From Hyphomicrobiales bacterium (GTDB lineage Bacteria > Pseudomonadota > Alphaproteobacteria > Rhizobiales > Rhizobiaceae), in NCBI GenBank assembly GCA_900471925.1, contig UCGV01000005.1, positions 248,001-312,000 on the forward strand: a DNA stretch of 64,000 nt, given 5' to 3'. The notes under the pieces are model-generated. The model was not told where the DNA came from and made no database searches. It saw only the letters and a list, made by a program, of their open reading frames with translations. Both the position numbers and the translations under genes were made by a program. Shown in pieces: positions 18,515 to 30,270 of this stretch. Each line of letters begins with the position of its first letter. The stretch's first letter is position 1.

Positions 18515-18518
<4 letters not shown>
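17574..18518 (+). CDS. Acetamidase/formamidase family amidohydrolase
   Basis: A 314-residue member of the FmdA/AmdA family, which hydrolyses formamide or acetamide to ammonia and the acid. Landmarks are the N-terminal DSSGGQ near 42-47, the central segment APAEPGTHSVVPPRRVGGNMD split around 143-163, the metal-binding GDTHAAQGDGEVCGTAIE near 191-208, and the C-terminal VDAYLLCSVCGDLRISEIVD. GGGAG stands nine bases before the ATG. It sits in the middle of the amide transporter operon and overlaps the ATPase gene by 4 bp, so uptake and hydrolysis are coupled. It is unrelated to the nitrilase-fold formamidase at 26325. Confidence 0.9.
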
Positions 18519-20191
<1,673 letters not shown>

Positions 20192-20703
20192 ACCCTGAAA
20201 GGCGCGCAAGCGCCTGCTCCCGGATCCAGAACCGCCTGCGGGATCATGACCTTCCAAGCCCTCGAACGTGGTTTGAATCGATTCGTGACGCGGGCCGAAA
20301 ACGGGCGGCTTGAGCCCGCCATAGGGCTACTCAGATGCTGCCGTGACAGCAGGTGGAACCAGCCCGCTCTGTGGATAAACACCCGCATGCGGCTAGTGCT
20401 TGACGATAAATCGACTAGAGGCGGCACGATCCGGGACTCGCCGGTGCCGGCCCCATTTCAGCTAAGTTGCTTCAATATAGCCATTTTTTGCCAATCTAAT
20501 TTACTTCTTGTTAATTCCCGCATGAGGACTGTTGTACTTCTGTCACACACACGTCGGTTTAGTTAGAATTCTCTGTAAAATGCGAGCTTTCGTTGTTGAG
20601 CCAATCTGCCTTTTCGCTATTTTAGCCCTTACCGAAATTAATCGGGTTTATCTGAGGGACGTTCTTTCGTGGAACGCACTCGAACTTAGGAGATTGGCTT
20701 TCC
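20192..20703. other. 512-bp intergenic region before the porin gene
   Basis: No convincing gene is present. The first part has a six-base-pair hairpin (AGGCGC/GCGCCT, 20200-20215) just after the ATPase stop without a T-run, and a second GC-rich inverted repeat near 20306-20325. From about 20460 the sequence becomes AT-rich, as expected of a strong porin promoter and long untranslated leader. The short open frames here have no ribosome sites or family features. Confidence 0.6.
20596..20623 (+). promoter_or_regulatory. Candidate porin promoter
   Basis: TTGAGC and TATTTT are separated by 16 bp within the AT-rich region, which would leave a leader of about 75 bases before the porin ATG. The match is partial, and other AT-rich hexamers nearby could serve instead. 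Confidence 0.3.
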
Positions 20704-21765
20704 ATGAACATTCGTATGATGTTGCTTGGTTCTGCAGCAGCCCTCATCGCTGCACCGGCATTCGCAGCTGACGCTATCGTTGCAGCTGAGCCGGAACCGG
20801 TTGAATACGTTCGCGTCTGCGACGCCTACGGCACCGGCTACTTCTACATCCCGGGCACGGAAACCTGCCTGAAGATCGAAGGCTACATCCGTTTCCAGGT
20901 TAACGTTGGCGAGAACACCGGCGGCGACTCTGACTGGGATGCAGTTACCCGTGGTCAGGTTCAGTTCACTGCCAAGAGCGACACCGAGTACGGCCCGCTC
21001 ACCGGCGTTATCGTTCTCCAGGCCAACGCTGACAACGCGTCGGACCAGGAAACGATCCTCGACTCCGCATACCTCGACGTCGCCGGCTTCCGCGCTGGTC
21101 TGTTCTACTCCTGGTGGGACGATGGTCTCTCCGGCGAAACGGACGACATCGGTTCTGTCGTAACGCTGCATAACTCGATCCGCTATCAGTACGAAACCGG
21201 CTCCTTCTACGCTGGCCTCAGCGTCGACGAACTGGAAGACGGCGTTTACCAGGGTGACGTTGATCCCATCACCGGCGACCTCGTTGCCAACGACGGCCCG
21301 AACAATGTTGGTGTTGCCTTCGGCATCGGCGGCACGGCAGGTGCGTTCAGCTACCAGATCACCGGCGGCTGGGACTTTGACAACGAAGACGGCGCAATCC
21401 GCGCCATGGGTACGGTTGACGTTGGTCCGGGCACGCTCGGCCTCGCTGCTGTCTACTCCAGCGGCCCGAACTCCTATTACTCGACGGCTGAATGGGCAGT
21501 TGCTGCCGAATACGCCATCAAGGCAACTGACAAGCTGAAGATCACCCCTGGTGTTCAGTACTACGGTAACTACATCGGCGGCGCCAGCGCGTTCGATACT
21601 GTTCCGGATGACTTCGACGGCACCGGCGATGCCTGGAAGGTCGGTCTGACGGTTGACTACCAGATCGTAGACAACTTCTACGCCAAGGCTTCCGTTCAGT
21701 ACCTCGACCCGGAAGACAGCGACGACTCCACGACCGGTTACTTCCGTCTGCAGCGTTCTTTCTAA
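20704..21765 (+). CDS. Outer-membrane porin, alphaproteobacterial Porin_2 (RopA/Omp2b) family
   Basis: A 353-residue beta-barrel protein with a signal peptide (MNIRMMLLGSAAALIAAPAFA, cleavage before ADAIVA). The mature part begins with the family hallmark YVRVCDAYGTGYFYIPG and a Cys pair (in VCDAYG and TCLKIEGYIRFQ), and it ends YFRLQRSF with the C-terminal Phe needed for outer-membrane assembly. It is smaller than many RopA proteins, and codon use is strongly biased (GTT, GCT, CTC), as in highly expressed genes. The AGGAG site is eleven bases before the ATG. It probably provides general diffusion of small hydrophilic solutes. Confidence 0.93.
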   Translation: MNIRMMLLGSAAALIAAPAFAADAIVAAEPEPVEYVRVCDAYGTGYFYIPGTETCLKIEGYIRFQVNVGENTGGDSDWDAVTRGQVQFTAKSDTEYGPLTGVIVLQANADNASDQETILDSAYLDVAGFRAGLFYSWWDDGLSGETDDIGSVVTLHNSIRYQYETGSFYAGLSVDELEDGVYQGDVDPITGDLVANDGPNNVGVAFGIGGTAGAFSYQITGGWDFDNEDGAIRAMGTVDVGPGTLGLAAVYSSGPNSYYSTAEWAVAAEYAIKATDKLKITPGVQYYGNYIGGASAFDTVPDDFDGTGDAWKVGLTVDYQIVDNFYAKASVQYLDPEDSDDSTTGYFRLQRSF

Positions 21766-21780
21766 GCTGAATACTGAAGA

Positions 21781-21806
21781 CCCCGGGATCGCATCTCGGG
21801 GTTTTT
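21781..21806 (+). terminator. Intrinsic terminator of the porin gene
   Basis: CCCCG/CGGGG with an inner GAT/ATC pairing forms the stem, and TTTTT follows at once, 16 bases after the porin stop codon. Confidence 0.85.
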
Positions 21807-21848
21807 CATCAAGAGCTTCTGCTTTGGTGACCTCCAATTCAGAAGAAA

Positions 21849-21948
21849 GAGGTTGGTCCGGTTCCCTGCCGGACCGGCCTCGTCCATCGATACAGAACTC
21901 CACTCCTGTAGATGGTTATGGCTCGCCCTCTTTGAGGGCGAGCTTTTT
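21849..21948 (+). ncRNA. Candidate small RNA with three consecutive hairpins
   Basis: Three hairpins follow each other in the 323-bp gap between porin and gntR. Hairpin 1 (21849-21881) has a 13-base-pair stem with two G-U pairs and loop TTCCCTG. Hairpin 2 (21884-21915) pairs CCATC/GATGG and TACAG/CTGTA with a two-base bulge and loop AACTCCACTC. Hairpin 3 (21921-21943) is a perfect ten-pair stem GCTCGCCCTC/GAGGGCGAGC followed by TTTTT, an intrinsic terminator. The porin already ends in its own terminator 43 bases upstream, so a separate transcript is likely. Pyrimidine-rich, Shine-Dalgarno-complementary loops are known in rhizobial regulatory RNAs. The 5' end and promoter are not evident, and family membership is not established. 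From 21949 to 22088 nothing else is seen. Confidence 0.6.
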
Positions 21949-22088
21949 ACTCTGGAGGTCCGGATAGTTCGGCGGCCAGGCACCCTAGCCACAGACTGCG
22001 TGCTCGGCGAAGGCCGGCCGTCGATTTCCGATCAGATAATTTCATGATTGCAGCCGTCAAAGCCGGCCATCGCTTCGGTCGCGACTCG

Positions 22089-22766
22089 TCAACGTTCTTT
22101 AGCTGACGCAAAGACGACGCTGGCGTCACTGACGATTTCCACATGCGAATAGGCCGCCTTTGCAGCGGCGGCGCCATCTGCGCGCATAATCGCGGTCACG
22201 ATCATGTCGTGCTCGTCGTAGGATTTTGCCAACCGACCCGGCAACCGAAACTGCGCGCGACGGAAAGGCGCAAGCCGCGCACGGCTCTGGGTTACGAGTT
22301 CGTATATGTGCTCATTATGGGCGCCGCGATAAAGCCGGGTATGGAACTCGGTATTGTGGACGGCATAGTCTTCCTCCGCGCCTTGATGCACAAGGCGGGC
22401 AGAGGCTCGGTGTTCGATTTCCAGTGCCCGGCGCTCATCGACCGTCATTCGCTCGGCCGCAAGACGCGCGCAGATTCCCTCAAGCTCAGCCATCGCCTCG
22501 AACATCGAGTGCAGATAGGTCTCGGTCACATTCGTGACGACGGCGCTGCGGTTCGGTTCGCGGTCGACAAGCCCCATCGCCCCGAGCTCACGAAGCGCCT
22601 CACGTACCGGCGTACGCGACACCTCGAAACGGGCAGCCAGCGAAATCTCATCAAGCTTGTCGCCCGGCAAGATATTGCCGGTCACTATCATATCGGCAAT
22701 AGCTCGCACCATCTGCTCGACGGTTGTCCCTGCCCGGATGATCTCTTTGCGCCTGACCTGCTTCAA
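22089..22766 (-). CDS. GntR-family transcriptional regulator, FadR/FCD subfamily
   Basis: A 225-residue repressor-type protein: winged helix at about 14-75 (ISLAARFEVSRTPVREALRE is the recognition region) and an FCD domain with the metal-site pattern HNTEFHTRLYRGAHN, YDEHDMIVTAI and AAYSHVEIV. The start is a TTG; an upstream in-frame stop leaves no earlier choice, and the next ATG is inside the winged helix. It faces the BMP-transporter/biuret operon, and the motif TGCATACAC occurs once before its own gene and twice before that operon, so it likely controls both. Confidence 0.87.
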   Translation of the reverse strand: MKQVRRKEIIRAGTTVEQMVRAIADMIVTGNILPGDKLDEISLAARFEVSRTPVREALRELGAMGLVDREPNRSAVVTNVTETYLHSMFEAMAELEGICARLAAERMTVDERRALEIEHRASARLVHQGAEEDYAVHNTEFHTRLYRGAHNEHIYELVTQSRARLAPFRRAQFRLPGRLAKSYDEHDMIVTAIMRADGAAAAKAAYSHVEIVSDASVVFASAKER

Positions 22767-22789
22767 GAAACGATTCTATCCAGTGATCG

Positions 22790-22805
22790 ATGCATACACA
22801 TGCAT
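22790..22805. promoter_or_regulatory. Operator-like repeat ATGCAT-ACAC-ATGCAT
   Basis: Two ATGCAT words separated by ACAC lie 24 bases upstream of the gntR start. The site contains the TGCATACAC word shared with the two sites before the BMP operon, which suggests autoregulation by the GntR protein. Confidence 0.45.
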
Positions 22806-22962
22806 TGTCGGCACAATAAAGTCAAACATCAAAACAACATGTTGTTTTTAATAACAAAAACAAAACGACGATCTTCCTTCCAATAAGGCTCCGGAGGATG
22901 CGGCGCGCAAACAAGACCAATTTATATGCTCTGCATAATTTTTGATCTTATGCGACAGAATA

Positions 22963-22976
22963 TTGCATACACTTTT
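22963..22976 (+). promoter_or_regulatory. Operator-like site 1 of the biuret operon
   Basis: TTGCATACACTTTT, an exact copy of the word at 23042, adjoining the possible -35 TTGACC. The exact 14-base repetition in a regulatory gap is the evidence; binding by GntR is inferred. Confidence 0.45.
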
Positions 22977-23041
22977 TGACCATCCGCACCGACACCCAAA
23001 TAACTGCAATGAATTCAAGGAAGTAAAATCTGGCACAGCGG

Positions 23042-23055
23042 TTGCATACACTTTT
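23042..23055 (+). promoter_or_regulatory. Operator-like site 2 of the biuret operon
   Basis: Second exact copy of TTGCATACACTTTT, 79 bases after the first and 59 bases before the ATG of the BMP gene. Its position downstream of the likely promoter would suit repression. Confidence 0.45.
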
Positions 23056-23100
23056 CCTGTAACCGATCGAACCGGCAAAACGCCGCAAGGGAGCATTCCG

Positions 23101-24228
23101 ATGACCAAACTCCTTTCCATGAACCGCCGCCATTTCCTTCAGGCTTCTGCCGCCACCGCCCTCGCCGGCGCAGCCCCTGGCCTGCTCTCCTCGCCCGCCC
23201 TCGCGCAGACCGCCCTCACCGTCGGCTTCATCTATGTCGGCCCGAAGGATGATTACGGCTACAACCAGTCGCATGCCGAGGGCGCGGCCGTCGTCAAGGC
23301 GTTGCCGGGCATCACCGTTGTCGAAGAAGAGAATGTGCCGGAGACGGTCGACGTCCAGAAGACGATGGAGTCGATGATCAATCTCGATGGCGCGACCCTG
23401 CTCTTCCCGACTTCCTTCGGCTACTTCGATCCACACATGCTGGCCATGGCCGCTAAATATCCTGACATTCAGTTCCGCCATTGCGGCGGCCTTTGGCAGG
23501 AAGGCAAGAACCCGGCCAATACCGGCTCATATTTCGGCTACATCTTCCAGGGCCAGTATCTGAACGGCATCGCTGCCGGGCACGCGACGAAGAGCAAGAA
23601 ACTCGGTTTCGTCGCCGCCAAGCCGATCCCGCAGGTTCTGCAGAATATCAACGCCTTCCTGCTTGGCGCCCGCACCGTCGATCCGACCATTACCTGCCAG
23701 GTGATCTTCACTGGAGAATGGTCGCTCGCAGTCAAGGAGGCCGAGGCCATCAACGCGCTGGTCGACCAGGGCGCTGACGTCATCACCTGCCACGTCGACA
23801 GCCCGAAGGTCGTCGTCGAAACGGCCGCCGGCCGTGGTGCGTTCGTCTGCGGCTATCACGCCAACCAGAGCCCGCTTGCTTCCGAAAAGTACCTCACCGG
23901 TGCCGAATGGGCCTGGGGCAATGTCTATAGCGATTTCGTCAAGAAGGCGCAGGCTGGCGAAAAGCTTGGCAATTTCGTCCGTGGTGGCCTGAAGGACGGC
24001 TTCGTCAAGATGAGCGCGCTCGGGCCTGGCGTTTCCGAGGCGGGCCGCACGGCCTTCGAAGCCACCCATGCAGAGATGATGAAGGGAGGCTTCTCCGTCT
24101 TCAAGGGACCGCTGAAGGACAACAAGGGCAACACCGTCGTGACCGCCGACAAGAGCTACGCCGAAGACGCGATCGAGCTCGAGAGCATGAGCTATCTGGT
24201 CGAAGGTGTCGTCGGGTCCACGGCTTAA
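23101..24228 (+). CDS. BMP-family ABC transporter substrate-binding protein
   Basis: A 375-residue lipoprotein-type BMP/PnrA-family binding protein that here carries a Tat-like signal (MNRRHFLQAS, hydrophobic stretch, cleavage after ALAQ). Landmarks are GFIYVGPKDDYGYNQSHAEG, ATLLFPTSFGYFDP and the C-terminal VFKGPLKDNKG segment. GGGAG stands before the ATG at 23101; the open frame upstream crosses the control region. BMP proteins usually bind nucleosides. Because this operon encodes amide and biuret hydrolases, a ureide or amide ligand is more likely here, though this is inferred from context. Confidence 0.9.
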   Translation: MTKLLSMNRRHFLQASAATALAGAAPGLLSSPALAQTALTVGFIYVGPKDDYGYNQSHAEGAAVVKALPGITVVEEENVPETVDVQKTMESMINLDGATLLFPTSFGYFDPHMLAMAAKYPDIQFRHCGGLWQEGKNPANTGSYFGYIFQGQYLNGIAAGHATKSKKLGFVAAKPIPQVLQNINAFLLGARTVDPTITCQVIFTGEWSLAVKEAEAINALVDQGADVITCHVDSPKVVVETAAGRGAFVCGYHANQSPLASEKYLTGAEWAWGNVYSDFVKKAQAGEKLGNFVRGGLKDGFVKMSALGPGVSEAGRTAFEATHAEMMKGGFSVFKGPLKDNKGNTVVTADKSYAEDAIELESMSYLVEGVVGSTA

Positions 24229-24248
24229 GCCGCAAGGGGAGAAGCGCC

Positions 24249-25379
24249 ATGACTGTCCAGGCCAATGATCCCGCAATCTCAGTCGCTTCCGAAAAATCGG
24301 CGTCGCTGCGTCCCATTCTCGAATGGATGGCCCGCCGAGCCGAGCCAATCGTAATCGGCATTGGGGCCATCCTGATCGGCCTCGCGCTCTTCTCCCTCTT
24401 CATCCTGGCGATCGGAAAGTCGCCAGCGATGCTCTTCCAGCTTATGTATACCGGCGGTTTCGGCAGCTGGTTTTCGGTGCAGAACAGCTTAAGCCGTGCC
24501 GCACCCCTTCTCCTGACGGCACTCTGCGTCGCCCTTCCCGCCCGTCTCGGCCTCGTCATCATCGGCGGGGAAGGAGCGGTCGTGCTGGGCGGCGTTGCAG
24601 CCGCGGCCATGGCCATACCGCTTGCCGGTACCGCACCCGTTTTTCTGACTCTCATTCTCATGGGCATTGCCGCCATGGTTGTCGGCGGCATCTGGATCGG
24701 CCTTGCCGGTTTCCTGCGCCACTACCGCGGCGTCAACGAGACGATCTCGTCGCTGCTGCTATCCTATATCGCCATCGCCCTGATGAACCAGTTCGTCGAG
24801 GGTCCGCTACGCGATCCCGCCAGCCTCAACAAACCATCGACCAAGCCGCTGCCACCTGAATATATGCTCGGCAATATTCCCGGCATGGACGTGCATTGGG
24901 GCCTCGTCATCGGCATCGTCGCCTGCATCATCTCCTGGATCCTGATCGAGGTGACGAGTTTCGGCTTCGCAGCCCGGATCGCCGGCGGCAATGTGCGCGC
25001 CGCACAAATCCAGGGCCTGCCGGTCGGCAGGCTGATCGTCGGCTTCACGGCGATCGCGGGCAGTTTCGCGGGGCTTGCCGGCATGGTGGAGGTCGCAGCC
25101 GTGCAGGGCAGCGCCAATGCCTCGCTTGCCGCCGGCTATGGTTACACCGGCATCCTCGTCGCCTTCCTCGCGCGCCACAATCCGCTGGCGATCATCCCGG
25201 TTGCAATCTTGCTCGGCGGCATCGATGCCTCCGGCGGCCTCATCCAGCGCCGCATGGGCCTGCCGGATGCCACAGTGCTCGTGCTGCAGGGCACGCTCTT
25301 CATCGTCATCCTCTTCTGCGAGACCTTCTATGGCCGCTTCAAGATCTTCAATCCCGACCTCTGGAAAAGGAGCCTCTGA
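24249..25379 (+). CDS. ABC transporter permease, BmpC/NupP (BPD_transp_2) type
   Basis: A 376-residue multi-spanning permease of the branched-chain-amino-acid/nucleoside family, with a longer N-terminus, then the core motifs GGEGAVVLGGVAAAAM, GVNETISSLLLSYIA and NVRAAQIQGLPVGRL. It starts 20 bp after the BMP gene and overlaps the next permease by one base (ATG inside TGA). The two permeases form the pore for the BMP-type importer. Confidence 0.92.
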   Translation: MTVQANDPAISVASEKSASLRPILEWMARRAEPIVIGIGAILIGLALFSLFILAIGKSPAMLFQLMYTGGFGSWFSVQNSLSRAAPLLLTALCVALPARLGLVIIGGEGAVVLGGVAAAAMAIPLAGTAPVFLTLILMGIAAMVVGGIWIGLAGFLRHYRGVNETISSLLLSYIAIALMNQFVEGPLRDPASLNKPSTKPLPPEYMLGNIPGMDVHWGLVIGIVACIISWILIEVTSFGFAARIAGGNVRAAQIQGLPVGRLIVGFTAIAGSFAGLAGMVEVAAVQGSANASLAAGYGYTGILVAFLARHNPLAIIPVAILLGGIDASGGLIQRRMGLPDATVLVLQGTLFIVILFCETFYGRFKIFNPDLWKRSL

Positions 25380-26305
25380 TGGAAGAGACAGGTATAGGCC
25401 TATGGGGCGTGCCCCTCGCCATCCTCGCAGGCGCCATCCGCGTCTCCACGCCCTTCATCTTCGTCAGCCTTGGCGAGACGATCACCGAGCGTTCCGGCCG
25501 TATCAATCTCGGGCTTGAAGGAACACTGGTCTTCGGCGCGATGACAGCCTACGCGGTCGCCGTCATGACCAACTCTCCATGGCTCGGCGTGCTCGCGGCC
25601 ATGGCGACAGGTGCAGTCTTCGGCCTCGTCCACGGCTGGATCTGCAAATGGCCGAAGGTCAATGATATCGCGATCGGCATCGCCATGATGCAGTTCGGGC
25701 TGGGTCTCGCCTTCTTCCTCGGCAAGCCCTTCATACAGCCGGCCGCGCCACATCTGCCAGCTATCCCGCTGGGTTTCTGGTCCAACATGCCGCAGATCCA
25801 GGCGGCGCTGAACATCAACGTGCTCTTCCTGCTCGGCGCTGCCCTCGCCTTTGTCCTCTGGTGGGCTTTCAAGAATACCCGCATCGGCCTGATCCTGCGT
25901 GTCGTCGGCGACAGCACCGATGCAGCACGCGCCATGGGCATCAATCCCGATCGCGTGCGCCTGCTGGCAACAGCCGTCGGCGGTTCGCTGGCGGCCATCG
26001 GCGGCGCCTATCTTTCGCTCTATTACCCAGGTTCGTGGAATGAAGGCATTTCCTCCGGCCAGGGCCTGATGGCCGTGGCGCTGGTCATCTTCGCTCGCTG
26101 GAACCCGATCGGCTGCTTCCTCGCTGCCCTGCTCTTCGGCGGCGCCGGCGCACTCGGACCGGCATTGCAGTCGGTCGGTGTCACGCAGGGCTACTACCTC
26201 TTTTACGCCGCTCCTTACGTGCTGACGCTGGTCATCATGATCGCGACCTCCTCGCCGACACGTTCGCTCGCCGGTGCTCCCGGCGCGCTCTCCCTGACGA
26301 AATAA
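25379..26305 (+). CDS. ABC transporter permease, BmpB/NupQ (BPD_transp_2) type
   Basis: A 308-residue second permease of the importer with the family landmarks LGETITERSGRINLGLEGTL, KVNDIAIGIAMMQFG and STDAARAMGINPDRVR (EAA-like loop). The start is the ATG overlapping the previous stop; the same open frame extends upstream to 24896, but only as an overlap with the first permease gene. The formamidase gene follows after 19 bp. Confidence 0.92.
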   Translation: MEETGIGLWGVPLAILAGAIRVSTPFIFVSLGETITERSGRINLGLEGTLVFGAMTAYAVAVMTNSPWLGVLAAMATGAVFGLVHGWICKWPKVNDIAIGIAMMQFGLGLAFFLGKPFIQPAAPHLPAIPLGFWSNMPQIQAALNINVLFLLGAALAFVLWWAFKNTRIGLILRVVGDSTDAARAMGINPDRVRLLATAVGGSLAAIGGAYLSLYYPGSWNEGISSGQGLMAVALVIFARWNPIGCFLAALLFGGAGALGPALQSVGVTQGYYLFYAAPYVLTLVIMIATSSPTRSLAGAPGALSLTK

Positions 26306-26324
26306 GCATGAAAGGAGTCCAGCC

Positions 26325-27341
26325 ATGAACGGTCTCGGCGGATTGAACAAGTCGGAACATGGCGTCGGCATCGGCCTCGTCCAGCTGCAGCTTCCTGTCA
26401 CGGTGACGAGGGAAGACCTTGCGCGCCAGACGCAGCTCGTCGTCGACCTGGTTGGCAAGGCGCGGCGCAATCAGCCGGGCATGGATCTGGTCGTCTTTCC
26501 GGAATATGCACTGCACGGCCTGTCGATGGATATCAATCCAGAGATCATGTGCACGCTCGACGGGCCTGAGGTCGCAGCCTTCAAGAAGGCCTGCAAGGAG
26601 AATGTGATCTGGGGTTGCTTCTCGATCATGGAGCTGAACCCTGATGGTATGCCCTATAATTCGGGTATCATCATAGACGACAAGGGCGAGCTGAAGCTCT
26701 ATTACCGCAAGATGCACCCCTGGGTGCCGGTCGAGCCCTGGGAGCCCGGCAATTTCGGCATTCCCGTCATCGATGGTCCCAAGGGTGCAAAGCTCGCGCT
26801 CATCATCTGCCATGACGGCATGTTTCCGGAGATGGCGCGTGAATGCGCCTACAAGGGCGCGGAGATCATGATCCGCACGGCCGGCTATACGGCACCGATC
26901 CGCGAGAGCTGGAAATTCACCAACCAGTCGAATGCTTTCTGCAATCTCATGGTCACGGCCAGTGTCTGCATGTGCGGCTCGGACGGCACCTTCGACTCCA
27001 TGGGCGAAGGCATGATCTGCAATTTCGACGGTTCGATCATCGCTCATGGCACATCCGGCCGCGTCAACGAGATCATTACGGCAGAAGTGCGTCCCGATCT
27101 CGTACGCGAGGCGCGTATCGGCTGGGGCGTCGAAAACAACATCTACCAATTCGGCCATCGCGGCTATGTCGCCGTTGCTGGCGGCGCTGATGATGCGCCC
27201 TATACCTACATGCACGATCTCATCGCCGGCAAGTACCGCCTTCCCTGGGAGGATCAGGTGAAGGTCACGGATGGCACGTCCTGTGGCTTCGACAAGCCGG
27301 CGCGCCGCTACGGCGAAACATTCAAACTCGCGGGTGAATAG
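26325..27341 (+). CDS. amiF: Formamidase, nitrilase superfamily (AmiF)
   Basis: A 338-residue carbon-nitrogen hydrolase that converts formamide to formate and ammonia. The catalytic triad is visible as E60 (FPEYALHG), K129 (YYRKMHPW) and C162 (IICHDGMFPE); Helicobacter AmiF uses E60, K133 and C166, so the spacing agrees after a four-residue gap. Length and the C-terminal DGTSCGF segment match AmiF rather than the wider aliphatic amidase AmiE. AAGGAG lies before the ATG. It follows the permeases in the BMP operon and precedes biuH by 12 bp. Confidence 0.92.
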   Translation: MNGLGGLNKSEHGVGIGLVQLQLPVTVTREDLARQTQLVVDLVGKARRNQPGMDLVVFPEYALHGLSMDINPEIMCTLDGPEVAAFKKACKENVIWGCFSIMELNPDGMPYNSGIIIDDKGELKLYYRKMHPWVPVEPWEPGNFGIPVIDGPKGAKLALIICHDGMFPEMARECAYKGAEIMIRTAGYTAPIRESWKFTNQSNAFCNLMVTASVCMCGSDGTFDSMGEGMICNFDGSIIAHGTSGRVNEIITAEVRPDLVREARIGWGVENNIYQFGHRGYVAVAGGADDAPYTYMHDLIAGKYRLPWEDQVKVTDGTSCGFDKPARRYGETFKLAGE

Positions 27342-27353
27342 GAGAACAAGACG

Positions 27354-28051
27354 ATGGACGCCATGGTCGAAACCAAAGGACATTATATCGACGCCGATCC
27401 CTACGCCTGGCCCTATAACGGCGCCCTACGACCGGACAATACCGCCCTCATCATCATCGACATGCAGACGGATTTCTGCGGCAAGGGCGGTTACGTCGAT
27501 CACATGGGCTACGATCTGTCGCTGGTGCAGGCACCGATCGAGCCGATCAAGAAGGTGCTCGCCGCCATGCGCGCCAAGGGCTACCACATCATCCACACCC
27601 GCGAGGGACATCGCCCCGACCTTGCCGACCTGCCGGCCAACAAGCGCTGGCGCTCGCAGCGCATCGGCGCTGGCATTGGCGATCCCGGCCCTTGCGGGCG
27701 CATCCTTACCCGCGGCGAGCCCGGCTGGGACATCATTCCGGAGCTTTATCCGATCGAAGGCGAGACGATCATCGACAAGCCCGGCAAGGGCTCGTTCTGC
27801 GCCACCGATCTGGAACTCATCCTCAACCAGAAACGCATCGAGAATATCATTCTCACCGGCATCACCACCGATGTCTGCGTTTCCACGACGATGCGCGAGG
27901 CGAACGATCGCGGCTATGAATGCCTGCTGCTGGAAGACTGCTGCGGCGCGACGGATTACGGCAACCATCTCGCTGCGATCAAGATGGTGAAGATGCAGGG
28001 CGGCGTCTTCGGCTCCGTCTCCAACTCTCAAGCACTTGTGAGCCAGCTGCC

Positions 28052-28055
<4 letters not shown>
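27354..28055 (+). CDS. biuH: Biuret amidohydrolase, isochorismatase-like cysteine hydrolase
   Basis: A 233-residue cysteine hydrolase. The catalytic residues D36 ([10 protein letters not shown]), K142 ([10 protein letters not shown]) and C175 ([10 protein letters not shown]) are at exactly the positions reported for Rhizobium leguminosarum BiuH, which hydrolyses biuret to allophanate and ammonia in the cyanuric-acid/s-triazine pathway. The N-terminal segment [13 protein letters not shown] is also characteristic. AGGAG stands nine bases before the ATG. It is followed by the ATPase gene with a 4-bp overlap. No allophanate hydrolase or cyanuric acid hydrolase gene is in the window, so the product must be processed elsewhere. 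Confidence 0.92.
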
Positions 28056-29601
<1,546 letters not shown>

Positions 29602-29602
<1 letters not shown>

Positions 29603-30270
29603 TGGCGGAGATCAAGGCAGAACCTTTCGCCTTCCCGGCAAAGCACGACCAGCTCGCCCTTATCGTCATCGACATGCAGCGCGATTTTGCCGAGCCCGGT
29701 GGTTTCGGCGCCAGTCTTGGCAATGATGTCAGCCGCATTACCAGGATCGTTCCGGATGTCAAACGCCTGATCCAGGGCTTCCGCAATGCCGGACTGCCTG
29801 TCATCCATACTATGGAATGCCACCGGCCCGATCTCTCTGATCTACCGCCGGCAAAGCGCGATCGCGGCAACCCGACCCTTCGCATCGGCGACGCAGGCCC
29901 AATGGGCCGAATTCTGATTGCCGGTGAGGCCGGCACGGCGATCCTGCCCGAGCTTGCGCCAATCAAGGGCGAAGTGGTGATCGAAAAGCCCGGCAAAGGT
30001 GCGTTCTATGCCACCGATCTCGGCGACGTCCTGCAGGAAAGGGGCATAAAACAACTCGTCTTCGCCGGCGTGACGACGGAAGTCTGCGTGCAAACGACGA
30101 TGCGCGAGGCGAATGATCGCGGTTATGAATGTCTGCTCGCCGAAGAGGCGACGGAAAGCTATTTCCCCGAATTCAAGTCAGCCGCCATCGCCATGATCCG
30201 CGCTCAGGGCGCGATCGTCGGCTGGACCGCCCATGTCGACGATATCCTGGAGAGCATAACACATGCCTGA
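29602..30270 (+). CDS. Cysteine hydrolase, isochorismatase family, BiuH paralogue
   Basis: A 222-residue hydrolase with the same triad pattern as BiuH: D24 (IVIDMQRDF), K129 ([10 protein letters not shown]) and C162 ([10 protein letters not shown]). It shares the [12 protein letters not shown] segment with BiuH but differs elsewhere: it lacks the long N-terminal segment, and the loop after residue 29 and the C-terminus ([23 protein letters not shown] split around 173-195) are its own. Related enzymes act on biuret, triuret, ureidoacrylate or carbamoylated amides; a biuret-like compound such as triuret is a reasonable candidate, but the sequence does not decide. It overlaps the ATPase stop by one base and the cupin gene by 8 bp. 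Confidence 0.85.

Larger units (their letters stand above)
22767..23100. other. Divergent control region of gntR and the biuret/formamide operon
   Basis: This 334-bp gap has no gene. It is AT-rich, and it holds three copies of TGCATACAC (22791, 22964, 23043) and a possible promoter for the plus-strand operon: TTGACC at 22976, a 17-bp spacer, and AATAAC at 22999. The frame that runs through it upstream of 23101 lacks signal-peptide or family features. Confidence 0.6.

Noticed and set aside
20260..20290. tRNA-like T-arm word GGTTTGAATC
   Set aside because: No matching acceptor, D-arm or anticodon stem around it on either strand.
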